From: Natrialbaceae archaeon Tc-Br11_E2g1
GTDB taxonomy: Archaea > Halobacteriota > Halobacteria > Halobacteriales > Natrialbaceae
Reading direction: 5' to 3'
Length of the DNA: 14,028 bases
Assembly (NCBI GenBank): GCA_001564255.1
Contig: LKNC01000042.1
Coordinates: 1-14,028 of the forward strand
Every line of letters begins with the position of its first letter. Position 1 is the first letter of the stretch. Positions 6,541 to 13,740 of this stretch are shown piece after piece. A program made the position numbers and the translations under genes. The notes under the pieces were generated by a model, which saw nothing but the letters and a program-made list of their open reading frames with translations, searched no databases and had not been told where the DNA came from.

Positions 6541-7713
6541 ATGAAGATCGGTTCGAGTTACGACGGGACGCTGTATGCGACTCGAGGACTGACAGTCGGG
6601 GCGTGGACGCCACGGACAGGGTTCGAACCACGGGGAACGCTACCGAACCCGAATATTCCGTTTACAGGCCGACAGCGGGTCAATTTCGGGCCGCTGAACC
6701 GACACTGGTGCAAACGTCTTCTCAGCCCGCTGACTGGCTGGTACACGACGACGAACGTCTGGCCGATCGACGGCGAGACGCTCCTCGCGACCGTCGGCCA
6801 CCGGTTGTTCCGGTCGATCGATGGGGGCGGCTCGTGGCGTCAGGTGTACGAACTCCCGCTGGCGTCCGGGCCGATGGGTACGTTACCGACGTCGCTCTGT
6901 ACGTACGACGGCAGGGTATTCCTCGGCGAATACACCTTCGGTGACGAGCCGGCGAGAGTTCTGGTTAGCGACGACCGTGGTCGAACGTGGTCGACGTACT
7001 TCGAGACGCCCGACTGTCGTCACTTCCACGGGGTGTTTCACGACCCGTACGGGGACCGTCTCTGGGGTACGACCGGCGACGCCGACGACGAGAGCGCGAT
7101 CGGCACGTTCGATGCGAACCAGTTCAGACGGATCGGAACCGGGAGCCAACAGTGGCGAACGGTCGGGCTGACGTTTACGCCGGACTCGGTTATCTGGGGA
7201 ATGGACTGTTCGTATGCCGACCGCGTCCGCGTCCTCCGATTGCCTCGAGACGAGCTGTCGGCCGTCGATCCCCAGCCCGAAACCGTTCGTGTCGTCGACT
7301 CCTCGATATTTTATCTGGAAACACTAGCGGTTGCCGATACGTTCTGGGTCGTCCTTTCGACTGCTGCGGAGGCTGGAGCCGACACCACGGCTCCGTCTGG
7401 CGCGGAAAACTCGTGCAGTCGGTCGGCCAGTGTGCTCGCCGCGTCATCACAGTCCGGGTATCAAACGTGGTACGAACTGGGCTCGTTCGAACGCCGTCGG
7501 ACCGTCAGCGAACGGATTTCGGCCCTCCCGTCGTCGAGCGCGTACGCGTTCCTCGAAACTGACGACGAGTTCGGACTCGCAGTCAATCCGTTCAACGTGG
7601 CCGATCGCCACGGGGAGATCTACTCGGTATCTCCGGAGTGGTTCGCCAGGGGCAGCCGCCGCGAGCGAACCGCCGACGGTCGTGATCGGATCCGTACGGA
7701 AGGGGTGATGTAA
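6541..7713 (+). CDS. Asp-box (BNR/sialidase-type) beta-propeller protein, no signal peptide
   Basis: From the ATG at 6541 the protein has 390 residues; an in-frame GTG at 6511 would add ten. Two clear Asp-boxes (S-x-D-x-G-x-T/S-W) are SIDGGGSW (92-99) and SDDRGRTW (143-150). Each follows a strand and sits in a beta-rich repeat, as in sialidase or sortilin-like propellers. HDPYGDRLWGTTGDADD (167-183) looks like a further propeller blade. Neither a signal peptide nor a Tat motif is present, so it should be cytoplasmic, unusual for sialidase-like propellers. I cannot see a full set of sialidase catalytic residues (Arg triad, Tyr/Glu pair), so enzymatic activity is not supported; a binding or scaffold role is possible. 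The gene overlaps the following acetyltransferase by one base (TAATG) and heads the lower-GC block. Its function is unknown. Confidence 0.72.
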   Translation: MKIGSSYDGTLYATRGLTVGAWTPRTGFEPRGTLPNPNIPFTGRQRVNFGPLNRHWCKRLLSPLTGWYTTTNVWPIDGETLLATVGHRLFRSIDGGGSWRQVYELPLASGPMGTLPTSLCTYDGRVFLGEYTFGDEPARVLVSDDRGRTWSTYFETPDCRHFHGVFHDPYGDRLWGTTGDADDESAIGTFDANQFRRIGTGSQQWRTVGLTFTPDSVIWGMDCSYADRVRVLRLPRDELSAVDPQPETVRVVDSSIFYLETLAVADTFWVVLSTAAEAGADTTAPSGAENSCSRSASVLAASSQSGYQTWYELGSFERRRTVSERISALPSSSAYAFLETDDEFGLAVNPFNVADRHGEIYSVSPEWFARGSRRERTADGRDRIRTEGVM

Positions 7714-8522
7714 TGGGGGCCGGCGTACTCCCCGTGTCTCCGAAACTGACACGATGGTCGAACGCCGCCGTTCACAAGCTGATTGAAAACCGCCCAAGGA
7801 GTGTAACAGAGGCCGACGAACGGTCGTTACATCGTGCGCTATCCGGATACGATCGCCACGCGGAACTCTTCGTTCACGCCGGGTTACGCGATGTGAGTGC
7901 CGCACTCCCTGGGGACCCGTACGATCGTATCATCGAAGCTGCAAACGCCAATTTTCGTTCGGTACTCTGCCCGGGTTTCACGGATTATTTTAAAGTCTCT
8001 GGAGTGTACGACAAACGCCACTCGAAGCCCAAACACGGTGCGTTCGGACGCCGTTTCCTCGAGGACGCAGACTACAGAACCGACGACCCGATCAAGTCGA
8101 TTCTGGTCCAGGGTGAGTACCGGTTCGAGGGTTGTAAGCATAGTACGACGTACAGCACGGACGGGTGTTTCGAACGCCTGAATCAGGACGACGTGCTCGT
8201 CGCCTCTATCGGGACTCCCTTTCTCATCTGTTCGTATCTCCATCATCTCGAAGCGAGAAACGACGCACCCTACATGAAAGAGCGGACGTTTTCCGGGATC
8301 GTACACACCGGATCTGAGACCGTAGAGGTCGATCAGACGACACACCAGTACGATGGTATGTGGTCGTTCAACAAGCTAAAACTGCACCGACAGCTGCGGA
8401 AGAGAGACGCGTTGGATACCTACGATCTCAACGGCCTCTCCGTCTTCGTCACGGCGATTCGGGACGTCGATCGTCTCGTGACGGGGAAGATGAAAGACGA
8501 CCCCTACTACCTCGTCACGTGA
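7713..8522 (+). CDS. AAC(3)-like N-acetyltransferase (Antibiotic_NAT family), probably acting on an amino sugar
   Basis: The 269-residue protein follows the aminoglycoside 3-N-acetyltransferase (PF02522) layout: ELFVHAGLRDV (51-61), the Gly/Phe segment PKHGAFGRRFLEDADYRTDD (106-125), CKHSTTYSTDGCFERLNQDD (141-160), IGTPFLICSYLHHLEA (166-181) and the substrate-side APYMKERTFSG (185-195). His177 or His178 with Glu180 match the family's catalytic His/Glu region. The usual His-Pro-x-x-Ser stretch is replaced by DDPIKS (124-129). Family members in glycan loci acetylate amino sugars rather than drugs, and that is the likelier role here, on a nucleotide- or lipid-linked sugar with acetyl-CoA. The ATG shares its A with the upstream stop, and GGTGAT at 7704-7709 is a Shine-Dalgarno-like match three bases before it, so translation should be coupled to the propeller gene. 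Confidence 0.75.
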   Translation: MGAGVLPVSPKLTRWSNAAVHKLIENRPRSVTEADERSLHRALSGYDRHAELFVHAGLRDVSAALPGDPYDRIIEAANANFRSVLCPGFTDYFKVSGVYDKRHSKPKHGAFGRRFLEDADYRTDDPIKSILVQGEYRFEGCKHSTTYSTDGCFERLNQDDVLVASIGTPFLICSYLHHLEARNDAPYMKERTFSGIVHTGSETVEVDQTTHQYDGMWSFNKLKLHRQLRKRDALDTYDLNGLSVFVTAIRDVDRLVTGKMKDDPYYLVT

Positions 8523-8629
8523 TGAACGCTCGGGGAAACGGTGTTGCATGGACACACCGAGACGTGTCGGGAGGTCGGCTGTGGTCCGTCTCGGTTCACA
8601 GGACCGTGACCGACGGTGTCGCCTGCTAG
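8522..8629 (+). CDS. Possible 35-residue coupled small ORF
   Basis: An ATG overlaps the stop of the AAC(3)-like gene (TGATG, 8520-8524) and opens 35 codons ending in TAG at 8627-8629. The same one-base stop/start overlap is used at two other junctions of this block (7713 and 10491). The peptide begins MNARGNGVAWTHRDVSGG and has no recognisable domain, membrane segment or strong acidic bias. It may be a chance ORF or the stub of a decayed gene. Confidence 0.2.
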   Translation: MNARGNGVAWTHRDVSGGRLWSVSVHRTVTDGVAC

Positions 8630-8862
8630 GTCGGTGTTACTATCGATCGACCCCGGGCCTGGACCCGAGGACGGACTTTCCGCCCGATCCGGGAGGCCAC
8701 CACCGCCACAGCGTCCTCAACGCCGGAAGAAATCGATCGATAACAAAGCCCGGACGTGTGTGCTTTAGAACTGATGACCCTGACGAACCGGACGGTACGA
8801 GTGCGTGCCGATGCCACGCAAAATTCGAACGAACCCGATCGCTACTGGTTGACCCGAAAACG
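8523..8862 (+). other. 340-base region between acetyltransferase and phosphodiesterase genes
   Basis: Apart from the possible small ORF at its start, no gene is supported. The frame of the phosphodiesterase stays open upstream to an ATG at 8548, but the implied 105 extra residues are Arg/Pro/Gly-rich and unlike a haloarchaeal protein. Two copies of ATCGATCGA, itself part of a self-complementary word, occur at 8642-8650 and 8732-8740 in inverted-compatible form. AT-rich candidates for a promoter are CTTTAGAA near 8763 and CAAAATTC near 8819. Neither is strong. Confidence 0.45.
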
Positions 8863-10491
8863 ATGAAGACGGTAGTCCTCGGGTTTGACGCCCTCGACTT
8901 CCACTATCTGGATCGCTTCGAGAACCACCTTCCGAACATCCGCCGCGTTCGCGAAAGCGGTGTCGAAGCCCCGCTTCGATCGACACACCCTCCCTGGACA
9001 GGGAGTGCCTGGCCGTCGATGTATACCGGCACCGACCCCAGTTATCACGGCGTCTATGGGTTCTTTGAGTACGACGGATACCCCGACCGTAGAACCCACG
9101 TTTCCCGTCTCGACGTTCACCAGCCGGCTATCTGGGACTACCTCTCGAACGAGGGCCCCCGGTCGATCGTCGTGAACGTCCCGGTAACACACCCCGCAGA
9201 GCCGATCGAAGGTATTCTCATTCCGGGCTATCTCGCCCCCGAGGACGAACCGGGCCATCCGGACGGAATTCGAGACGAACTGTCGGACGCGATCGGCGAA
9301 GAGTACACGATTTACTCGAGCGATGAAACGAACAGCAACCTCGAGGCCAAGTTCAGGGGCTATCTCGAGTTGATCGACAAGCGGCGACGTGGGGCGGTCG
9401 CATTGCTCGAACGCCACGAGTGGGAACTCGCCGTCTTCCAGGTTCAGAAAACCGACGCCGTCTTTCACCACTACGAAGATGAACGCCGTTTCCTGGAGGT
9501 GTACAGGGCCGCTGATCGGTTTGTCGGGGACGTCCTCGACGTCGTTGACGACGCAAACGTCGTGCTTTGCTCGGATCACGGTATTGGCCCCGTGACCGGC
9601 TATCAGATCAACGTAAACGAACTCCTCCGGGAACACGGATTCGTCGAACCGACAACCGACGGCGGGGAATCGACAGGCGGTATAGACAAACGAAAGCTCG
9701 TCGATGTCGAGTCGGATGTCGGAGAACAGGAGCCCGGTCGACTCGAGCGGACGATCGGTCTCGGTCGCAAACTCGCGTTTCGGCTGGGGATCACTCCCGC
9801 AGACGTCTACAGTGGTGCACAACGGGTCGGGCTCGGTGACACCCTCGTCGAACTCACACCGGACGCTCTCAGAGCAACAGCAGTAAACGAACGCGTCGAT
9901 TGGCGAACCTCGAGAGCCTACTGTGAGAAAGGGTCTCGGATGGGAGTTCGCGTCAACCTATCCGGCCGAGAACCGAACGGGGTCGTCCCGCAGACAGCAT
10001 ATGAAGACGTCCGCGATGAGTTGGTTTCACTCCTCTCTTCGCTCGAGACCCCTGATGGGGAATCGGCGTTCGAATTCGTCTGTCGTCGCGAAAAGCTGTA
10101 CGACGGGCCATTTATCGAGGACGCACCCGACGTCTGTTTCCTCCCGTCGGGTATGGACCACACAGTCTCGCATGCACTCTTCGGTCGGCAGTTTATTCCC
10201 GTCGAAAAACACGACCACAAACCCGAGGGTGTGTTTATCGGTGCGGGCCCTGGGTTTTCGCCGGCCAACTCGATCGACCGTCTTTCGCTCACTGACGTTG
10301 CTCCGATCACGATGGGGTTGCTCGGCCGGCCGGTCCCCGAACGGATGACCGGATCCGTCCCTCCCGGAGTGCTTACACTCCGGCCGGACCGGAGGAGTTA
10401 CCATGGGGTTCAGTACGGGACCGGTGAGACCGAACTGACCCCCGACGATGGGGAAGTTACCGAGCGACTCGAAGACCTAGGCTATCTCTGA
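8863..10491 (+). CDS. Alkaline-phosphatase superfamily phosphodiesterase / nucleotide-pyrophosphatase-like protein
   Basis: From the ATG at 8863 the protein has 542 residues and begins with the family strand MKTVVLGFDALD. Metal and nucleophile positions of the PF01663-type fold are visible: Asp9, Thr46 as likely nucleophile in PPWTGSAWPSMYTG (43-56), Asp198 and His202 (KTDAVFHHYED), Asp238-His239 (CSDHGIGP) and His452 (HDHKPEGVFIGAG). There is no signal peptide or membrane segment, so it should act in the cytoplasm or at the inner membrane face. Such enzymes hydrolyse or transfer phosphodiesters. In a flippase operon the target may be a nucleotide-sugar, polyprenyl-phosphate or phospho-glycan, which is inference. 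The C-terminus ends in LEDLGYL, a tail often seen in haloarchaeal relatives. Its stop shares one base with the flippase start. The longer frame from 8548 is rejected. Confidence 0.85.
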   Translation: MKTVVLGFDALDFHYLDRFENHLPNIRRVRESGVEAPLRSTHPPWTGSAWPSMYTGTDPSYHGVYGFFEYDGYPDRRTHVSRLDVHQPAIWDYLSNEGPRSIVVNVPVTHPAEPIEGILIPGYLAPEDEPGHPDGIRDELSDAIGEEYTIYSSDETNSNLEAKFRGYLELIDKRRRGAVALLERHEWELAVFQVQKTDAVFHHYEDERRFLEVYRAADRFVGDVLDVVDDANVVLCSDHGIGPVTGYQINVNELLREHGFVEPTTDGGESTGGIDKRKLVDVESDVGEQEPGRLERTIGLGRKLAFRLGITPADVYSGAQRVGLGDTLVELTPDALRATAVNERVDWRTSRAYCEKGSRMGVRVNLSGREPNGVVPQTAYEDVRDELVSLLSSLETPDGESAFEFVCRREKLYDGPFIEDAPDVCFLPSGMDHTVSHALFGRQFIPVEKHDHKPEGVFIGAGPGFSPANSIDRLSLTDVAPITMGLLGRPVPERMTGSVPPGVLTLRPDRRSYHGVQYGTGETELTPDDGEVTERLEDLGYL

Positions 10492-12044
10492 TGGCGGACC
10501 GAGAGAACGAGTTGTCGGTGCTTCTTTCGAGTGCAGCGATAGTGATGGTTGCCGGTGTCGTCGCTTCGGTAGCAAAACTCGGTGAGCGAGTCGTCGTCGG
10601 ACGTCTCCTCTCGCCGGACGCCTACGGAGAGGTGAGCATCGGGATAGCGCTTTTGACCATCACCTCCACGATCGCACTCGCCGGTTGCACGCAGGGGGTC
10701 TCTCGGTTCGTCCCACGGTATGACTCGGTCGACGACCAGCGTGGGGTCTGGCTGAGCGGGCTGCTCGTCACTGCCGTCCTCTCGATTTTCGTTAGCACTC
10801 TCCTGTTTGTCTATGCGGAGACAGTTGCACAACTCCTATTCGAGACCGACCAGGCAGTGACTTTTATCCGCCTTCTCGCGGTTTCGCTCCCGTTCATCGG
10901 CGGATTCAAGATCGCGATCGCGGCTATCCGAGGGTTCGAGAGAACGGTGTATGCGATGGCCGTCCAGAACGTCTTCTATCCCGTCTTTCGGATCGGACTG
11001 ATCGCTATCCTGTTACTCGCCGGGGCGACGATCGCCGCAGTGGGTGTCGCTTACGTCCTTGCGGCGATCCTCACGTTCGTTCTCGCTAACGTACTGTTAG
11101 GCCGTGTTATGCGTCTGTACGGGGAGTACCGGACGCGAACGCGCGAACTCATCGTTTTCTCCGCCCCGCTCGTCGTTTCGACGGTCGTCGGTGTCATGCT
11201 GACGACGACTGATACCCTGATGCTCGGATACTTTCGCAGCTCCTACGAGGTAGGGATGTACGACGCCGCATATCCGATTGCCAGCGGGCTGACCGTCGTT
11301 CTGGGTGCGTTTGGCTTTCTCTACCTCCCGCTCGCCTCTCGACTTGACGCCGGTGGCGAACGTGACACTGTCGACGACATCTACACGACGACAACGAAGT
11401 GGGTGTACGTCGTCACGTTTCCCGCGTTCTTGCTCCTCGTGGTTTTTCCCGCCGACGTCATCGGGATCTTTTTTGGACCGTCGTATCTCGAGGCAGCGTC
11501 GGTGTTGCCTCTCCTCGCTGTCGGGTTCTTCGTGAGTGCAGCAGCCGGGCGTGATCGGGAAACACTGTCAGCGATCGGTGTCACGTCCTGGATCGCTATC
11601 GGGAACGTGGTCGGAATCACGATGAACGTCCTGATAAACCTCGCTTTGATCCCTCGGTTTGGGTTCATGGGTGCTGGTGTCGCATCCGTCGTGTCACTCA
11701 TCTCGCTTCACATCGTGATCTGTGGGGTTCTGGCAGTCGGATACGACATCACCCCGTTTTCTCCGGAGGCGATACGGTGTTACGTCGCCCTCCCTGTGGT
11801 CTTGATACCGTTCACCTATCTCCTCGCCCCGTGGGTCAGTCTCTCACTCCTCACGGTCTTCCCGTTCTTGCTCGTCACTGGACTCGGTTGTCTCGTCGTT
11901 GTCGGTCTCACCGGTGGGTTCGAGTCCGACGACATCGTCGTCGTCACAGTCGTCGAAGACAAACTCGGGCTCTCGATCCCGCTGGTCAGGCGGTGGATTC
12001 CGGATGCGAGCGGAGAGACGACGAACTCGTTCTCCGCCGATTAG
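10491..12044 (+). CDS. Polysaccharide/oligosaccharide flippase (Wzx/PST-type, MOP superfamily)
   Basis: This 517-residue integral membrane protein has about 12-14 hydrophobic segments spread over residues 12-470, then an acidic cytoplasmic tail of roughly 45 residues. Family landmarks include the first loop GRLLSPDAYGEVSIGIALL (37-55), IRGFERTVYAMAVQNVFYPV (about 145-164), the central TTTDTLMLGYFRSSYEVGMY pattern (about 238-257) and FFGPSYLEAASVLPLLAVG (about 328-346). The role is to move a lipid-linked glycan from the cytoplasmic to the outer face of the membrane for ligation to S-layer, pilin or polymer. The ATG overlaps the phosphodiesterase stop by one base (TGATG), so the two are probably co-expressed. 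Nothing suggests truncation. Confidence 0.92.
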   Translation: MADRENELSVLLSSAAIVMVAGVVASVAKLGERVVVGRLLSPDAYGEVSIGIALLTITSTIALAGCTQGVSRFVPRYDSVDDQRGVWLSGLLVTAVLSIFVSTLLFVYAETVAQLLFETDQAVTFIRLLAVSLPFIGGFKIAIAAIRGFERTVYAMAVQNVFYPVFRIGLIAILLLAGATIAAVGVAYVLAAILTFVLANVLLGRVMRLYGEYRTRTRELIVFSAPLVVSTVVGVMLTTTDTLMLGYFRSSYEVGMYDAAYPIASGLTVVLGAFGFLYLPLASRLDAGGERDTVDDIYTTTTKWVYVVTFPAFLLLVVFPADVIGIFFGPSYLEAASVLPLLAVGFFVSAAAGRDRETLSAIGVTSWIAIGNVVGITMNVLINLALIPRFGFMGAGVASVVSLISLHIVICGVLAVGYDITPFSPEAIRCYVALPVVLIPFTYLLAPWVSLSLLTVFPFLLVTGLGCLVVVGLTGGFESDDIVVVTVVEDKLGLSIPLVRRWIPDASGETTNSFSAD

Positions 12045-12162
12045 CCGCCTCGTCCGGTGATGCTGTCGGTCATGGACCTGTGAACCCGTGTGTGTCAAAA
12101 CTGGCGGTACAACGCGTGTCGGGTCGAATCTCGGATCAGGCACGCTCGAGTCGGTTATCTGA

Positions 12163-12175
12163 ACCATAACTATGC
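12163..12175 (+). promoter_or_regulatory. Possible TATA box for the sulfatase-like gene
   Basis: CCATAACTATGCC contains the only AT-rich core in the gap after the flippase. A transcript would begin near 12194 and include a leader of about 45 bases before the GTG at 12240. Read-through from the flippase operon remains possible. Confidence 0.35.
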
Positions 12176-12196
12176 CCGATCTTCGGTGAGATCAAA

Positions 12197-12213
12197 ACGG
12201 GTTCATGACCCGT
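12197..12213 (+). repeat. Small inverted repeat in the sulfatase-like gene leader
   Basis: ACGGGT at 12197-12202 and ACCCGT at 12208-12213 form a perfect six-base stem with a five-base loop (TCATG). It lies between the predicted transcript start and the ribosome binding site, so it could be an operator or a leader hairpin. Confidence 0.45.
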
Positions 12214-12228
12214 ATTTCCCCCGACAAC

Positions 12229-12234
12229 AGGTGA
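12229..12234 (+). promoter_or_regulatory. Shine-Dalgarno AGGTGA setting a GTG start at 12240
   Basis: AGGTGA is an exact match to the archaeal 16S tail complement. It ends five bases before GTG at 12240, which argues for that start over the ATG at 12090 and the GTG at 12231 (the latter lies inside the Shine-Dalgarno itself). Confidence 0.6.
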
Positions 12235-12239
12235 GCTTC

Positions 12240-13439
12240 GTGATTTCAACTGCACCCCTAACCCAGCTAGATACCGACGCTATCGAAAATGTGTACGTCT
12301 TCGTTGCCGATTCTGTGCGGTGGGATTTCCTCCCCGAACAGGTCACGACGCGTGGGCTAGTCTGTAAAACCGCCGCCGCGGCGCTCTGTACACCCCAGTC
12401 GATGTCGAGTATCGTCACCGGTCGTCATGCACCTCGACACGGAGTTACGTGGTTCAACGACTCGATCAACGAATCGATGCCCACACTCTTTGACCTCGAC
12501 GTTACAGCGGGATACAACGAGATCGTCTGGGAGGGGCGAGCGGTTCAGGACATACTGAACGATCCCGGGAGTGTCGACCTCGAGACCGTCGAAGACCCGT
12601 TCTTGGTGATCGAACACGATAACGGCGGACATGCCCCGTACGTTGGCTACGAAGGGATGGCCACGGCGGATGTCTTCGAAGACATCTCCGATAGAAGAGA
12701 ACTGCGCCGGCGCTACCGCGAAACGATCGAAGCGAGTACCGCTCGGTTCGAACGCCGAGTGGAACTCCTCGAGCGACGTGGGCTGCTCGAGTCGACGCTC
12801 GTGATCTACCTCGCAGACCACGGTGAACTGCTCGGGGAGCACGGTGGCTTTGTCGGTCACGGGTTACCCACTGCACCGGAACTCGTGTACGTCCCTACTG
12901 TGTTCATCCACGAGTCTCTACCCGCGACGGTTTCGGAGACGTTCGTTCACCACACTGACCTGTTCCCGACGATCGAGACACTCCTGCCCGGCGGATGTGC
13001 GACGGACGACGTCGATGGTGACTCACTTCTCGGTGGCGTCGATCCGGACAGGCCGGCGTACACGCAGGGCCTCATGCGCCCGTCCGAACGGTATCGAGGG
13101 ACGGCTCTCGATCCGAACTACGACGTGCCGAGTCTCTGGACGAAACACGGTGGGTATACGTTCAACCACACGAGCAGGCTCGCTCTACCGTTTACGGCAA
13201 CGTTCGATGCGCTCTTTTCGAGTTATACAGGTGCGTTCAATGGGTCGTTCCCGCCGACAGTATTGGCGACGACCCTCACCCACTATCTCACGTCAGAACA
13301 CGCCTTCGGAGAGCCGTCTATTTCGAGGGAAAGAGCACGGCAGATGGTCGATCGGATCTCGAGTGTTACAGTAGAAACAGCGAGTGACTCACTCGACGAG
13401 GAGACGAAAGAACATCTCGAACTGCTCGGCTATCATTGA
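12240..13439 (+). CDS. Sulfatase-like protein of the alkaline-phosphatase superfamily with variant active-site motif
   Basis: From the GTG at 12240 the protein has 399 residues, short for a sulfatase. The fold is clear: the first metal strand VYVFVADSVRWDFLPE (18-33) with Asp24, the nucleophile loop ALCTPQSMSSIVTGRHAPRHG (about 48-68), HAPY (131-134), ADHGELLGEHGGFVGHG (192-208) with Asp193/His194, and the C-terminal LGYH. The canonical C/S-x-P-x-R motif reads C50-T-P-Q-S54, so the Arg needed for formylglycine formation in known sulfatases is missing. The Asp-Asp pair usual at the first metal site is Asp24-Ser25. It may therefore be a phospho-transferase or phosphodiesterase, a sulfatase using an unmodified nucleophile, or inactive. 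There is no signal peptide, so it should be cytoplasmic. It follows the flippase on the same strand with a 195-base gap. Confidence 0.8.
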   Translation: MISTAPLTQLDTDAIENVYVFVADSVRWDFLPEQVTTRGLVCKTAAAALCTPQSMSSIVTGRHAPRHGVTWFNDSINESMPTLFDLDVTAGYNEIVWEGRAVQDILNDPGSVDLETVEDPFLVIEHDNGGHAPYVGYEGMATADVFEDISDRRELRRRYRETIEASTARFERRVELLERRGLLESTLVIYLADHGELLGEHGGFVGHGLPTAPELVYVPTVFIHESLPATVSETFVHHTDLFPTIETLLPGGCATDDVDGDSLLGGVDPDRPAYTQGLMRPSERYRGTALDPNYDVPSLWTKHGGYTFNHTSRLALPFTATFDALFSSYTGAFNGSFPPTVLATTLTHYLTSEHAFGEPSISRERARQMVDRISSVTVETASDSLDEETKEHLELLGYH

Positions 13440-13528
13440 TGACTCCGTTCTGATCACAACCGACAAGACACTCCGGGAATGCAACCGGTGGGGCGGGGAC
13501 TCCGCCTCGGTACCTATCTCGCCCCGTG

Positions 13529-13610
13529 ATAATGATGGCTATGACTGTTTACCGGTAAGACCGCAATGGAAGTCGCGGTCTCACCGGTAACGACTCATAG
13601 CCGTCGTTAT
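13529..13610. repeat. 82-base inverted repeat, 36-base arms and 10-base loop
   Basis: The arm at 13529-13564 matches the reverse complement of 13575-13610 at 30 of 36 positions with no gap. Two of the six differences are U-G pairs in plus-strand RNA. The inner part carries ACCGGTAAGACCGC against GCGGTCTCACCGGT, and the outer part GGCTATGA against TCATAGCC. It starts 89 bases after the sulfatase-like stop. It may act as a bidirectional transcription end or be a small mobile-element relic; no flanking duplication is obvious. Confidence 0.8.
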
Positions 13611-13728
13611 GAAACGTTCCGGTCGGACGAGCGATTCACCTGGCTCCGACCGTGGACAGCGCCCCCGTCACTACGCACAGCGGGCGGTGTGTGCCCGGAC
13701 GGGTACCCGCTGGATGGGTGAGGCTGGA

Positions 13729-13740
13729 TTATATAAAAAT
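13729..13740 (+). promoter_or_regulatory. Strong TATA box for the Tat-exported protein gene
   Basis: TTATATAAAAAT is the clearest archaeal TATA box in the window. The transcript should start near 13760, giving a leader of about 33 bases containing the G-rich AGGGGGGG tract (13771-13778) before the ATG at 13793. Confidence 0.7.

Noticed and set aside
8548..8862. Upstream extension of the phosphodiesterase to an ATG at 8548
   Set aside because: The 105 extra residues are Arg/Pro-rich and the family's first strand starts exactly at the ATG at 8863.
8842..9822. 326-codon minus-strand frame
   Set aside because: It is antisense to the phosphodiesterase active-site region; no motif is recognised and the plus frame is secure.
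12090..12239. Upstream extension of the sulfatase-like protein to an ATG at 12090
   Set aside because: The added 50 residues are basic and unlike the family; AGGTGA five bases before the GTG at 12240 explains the start better.
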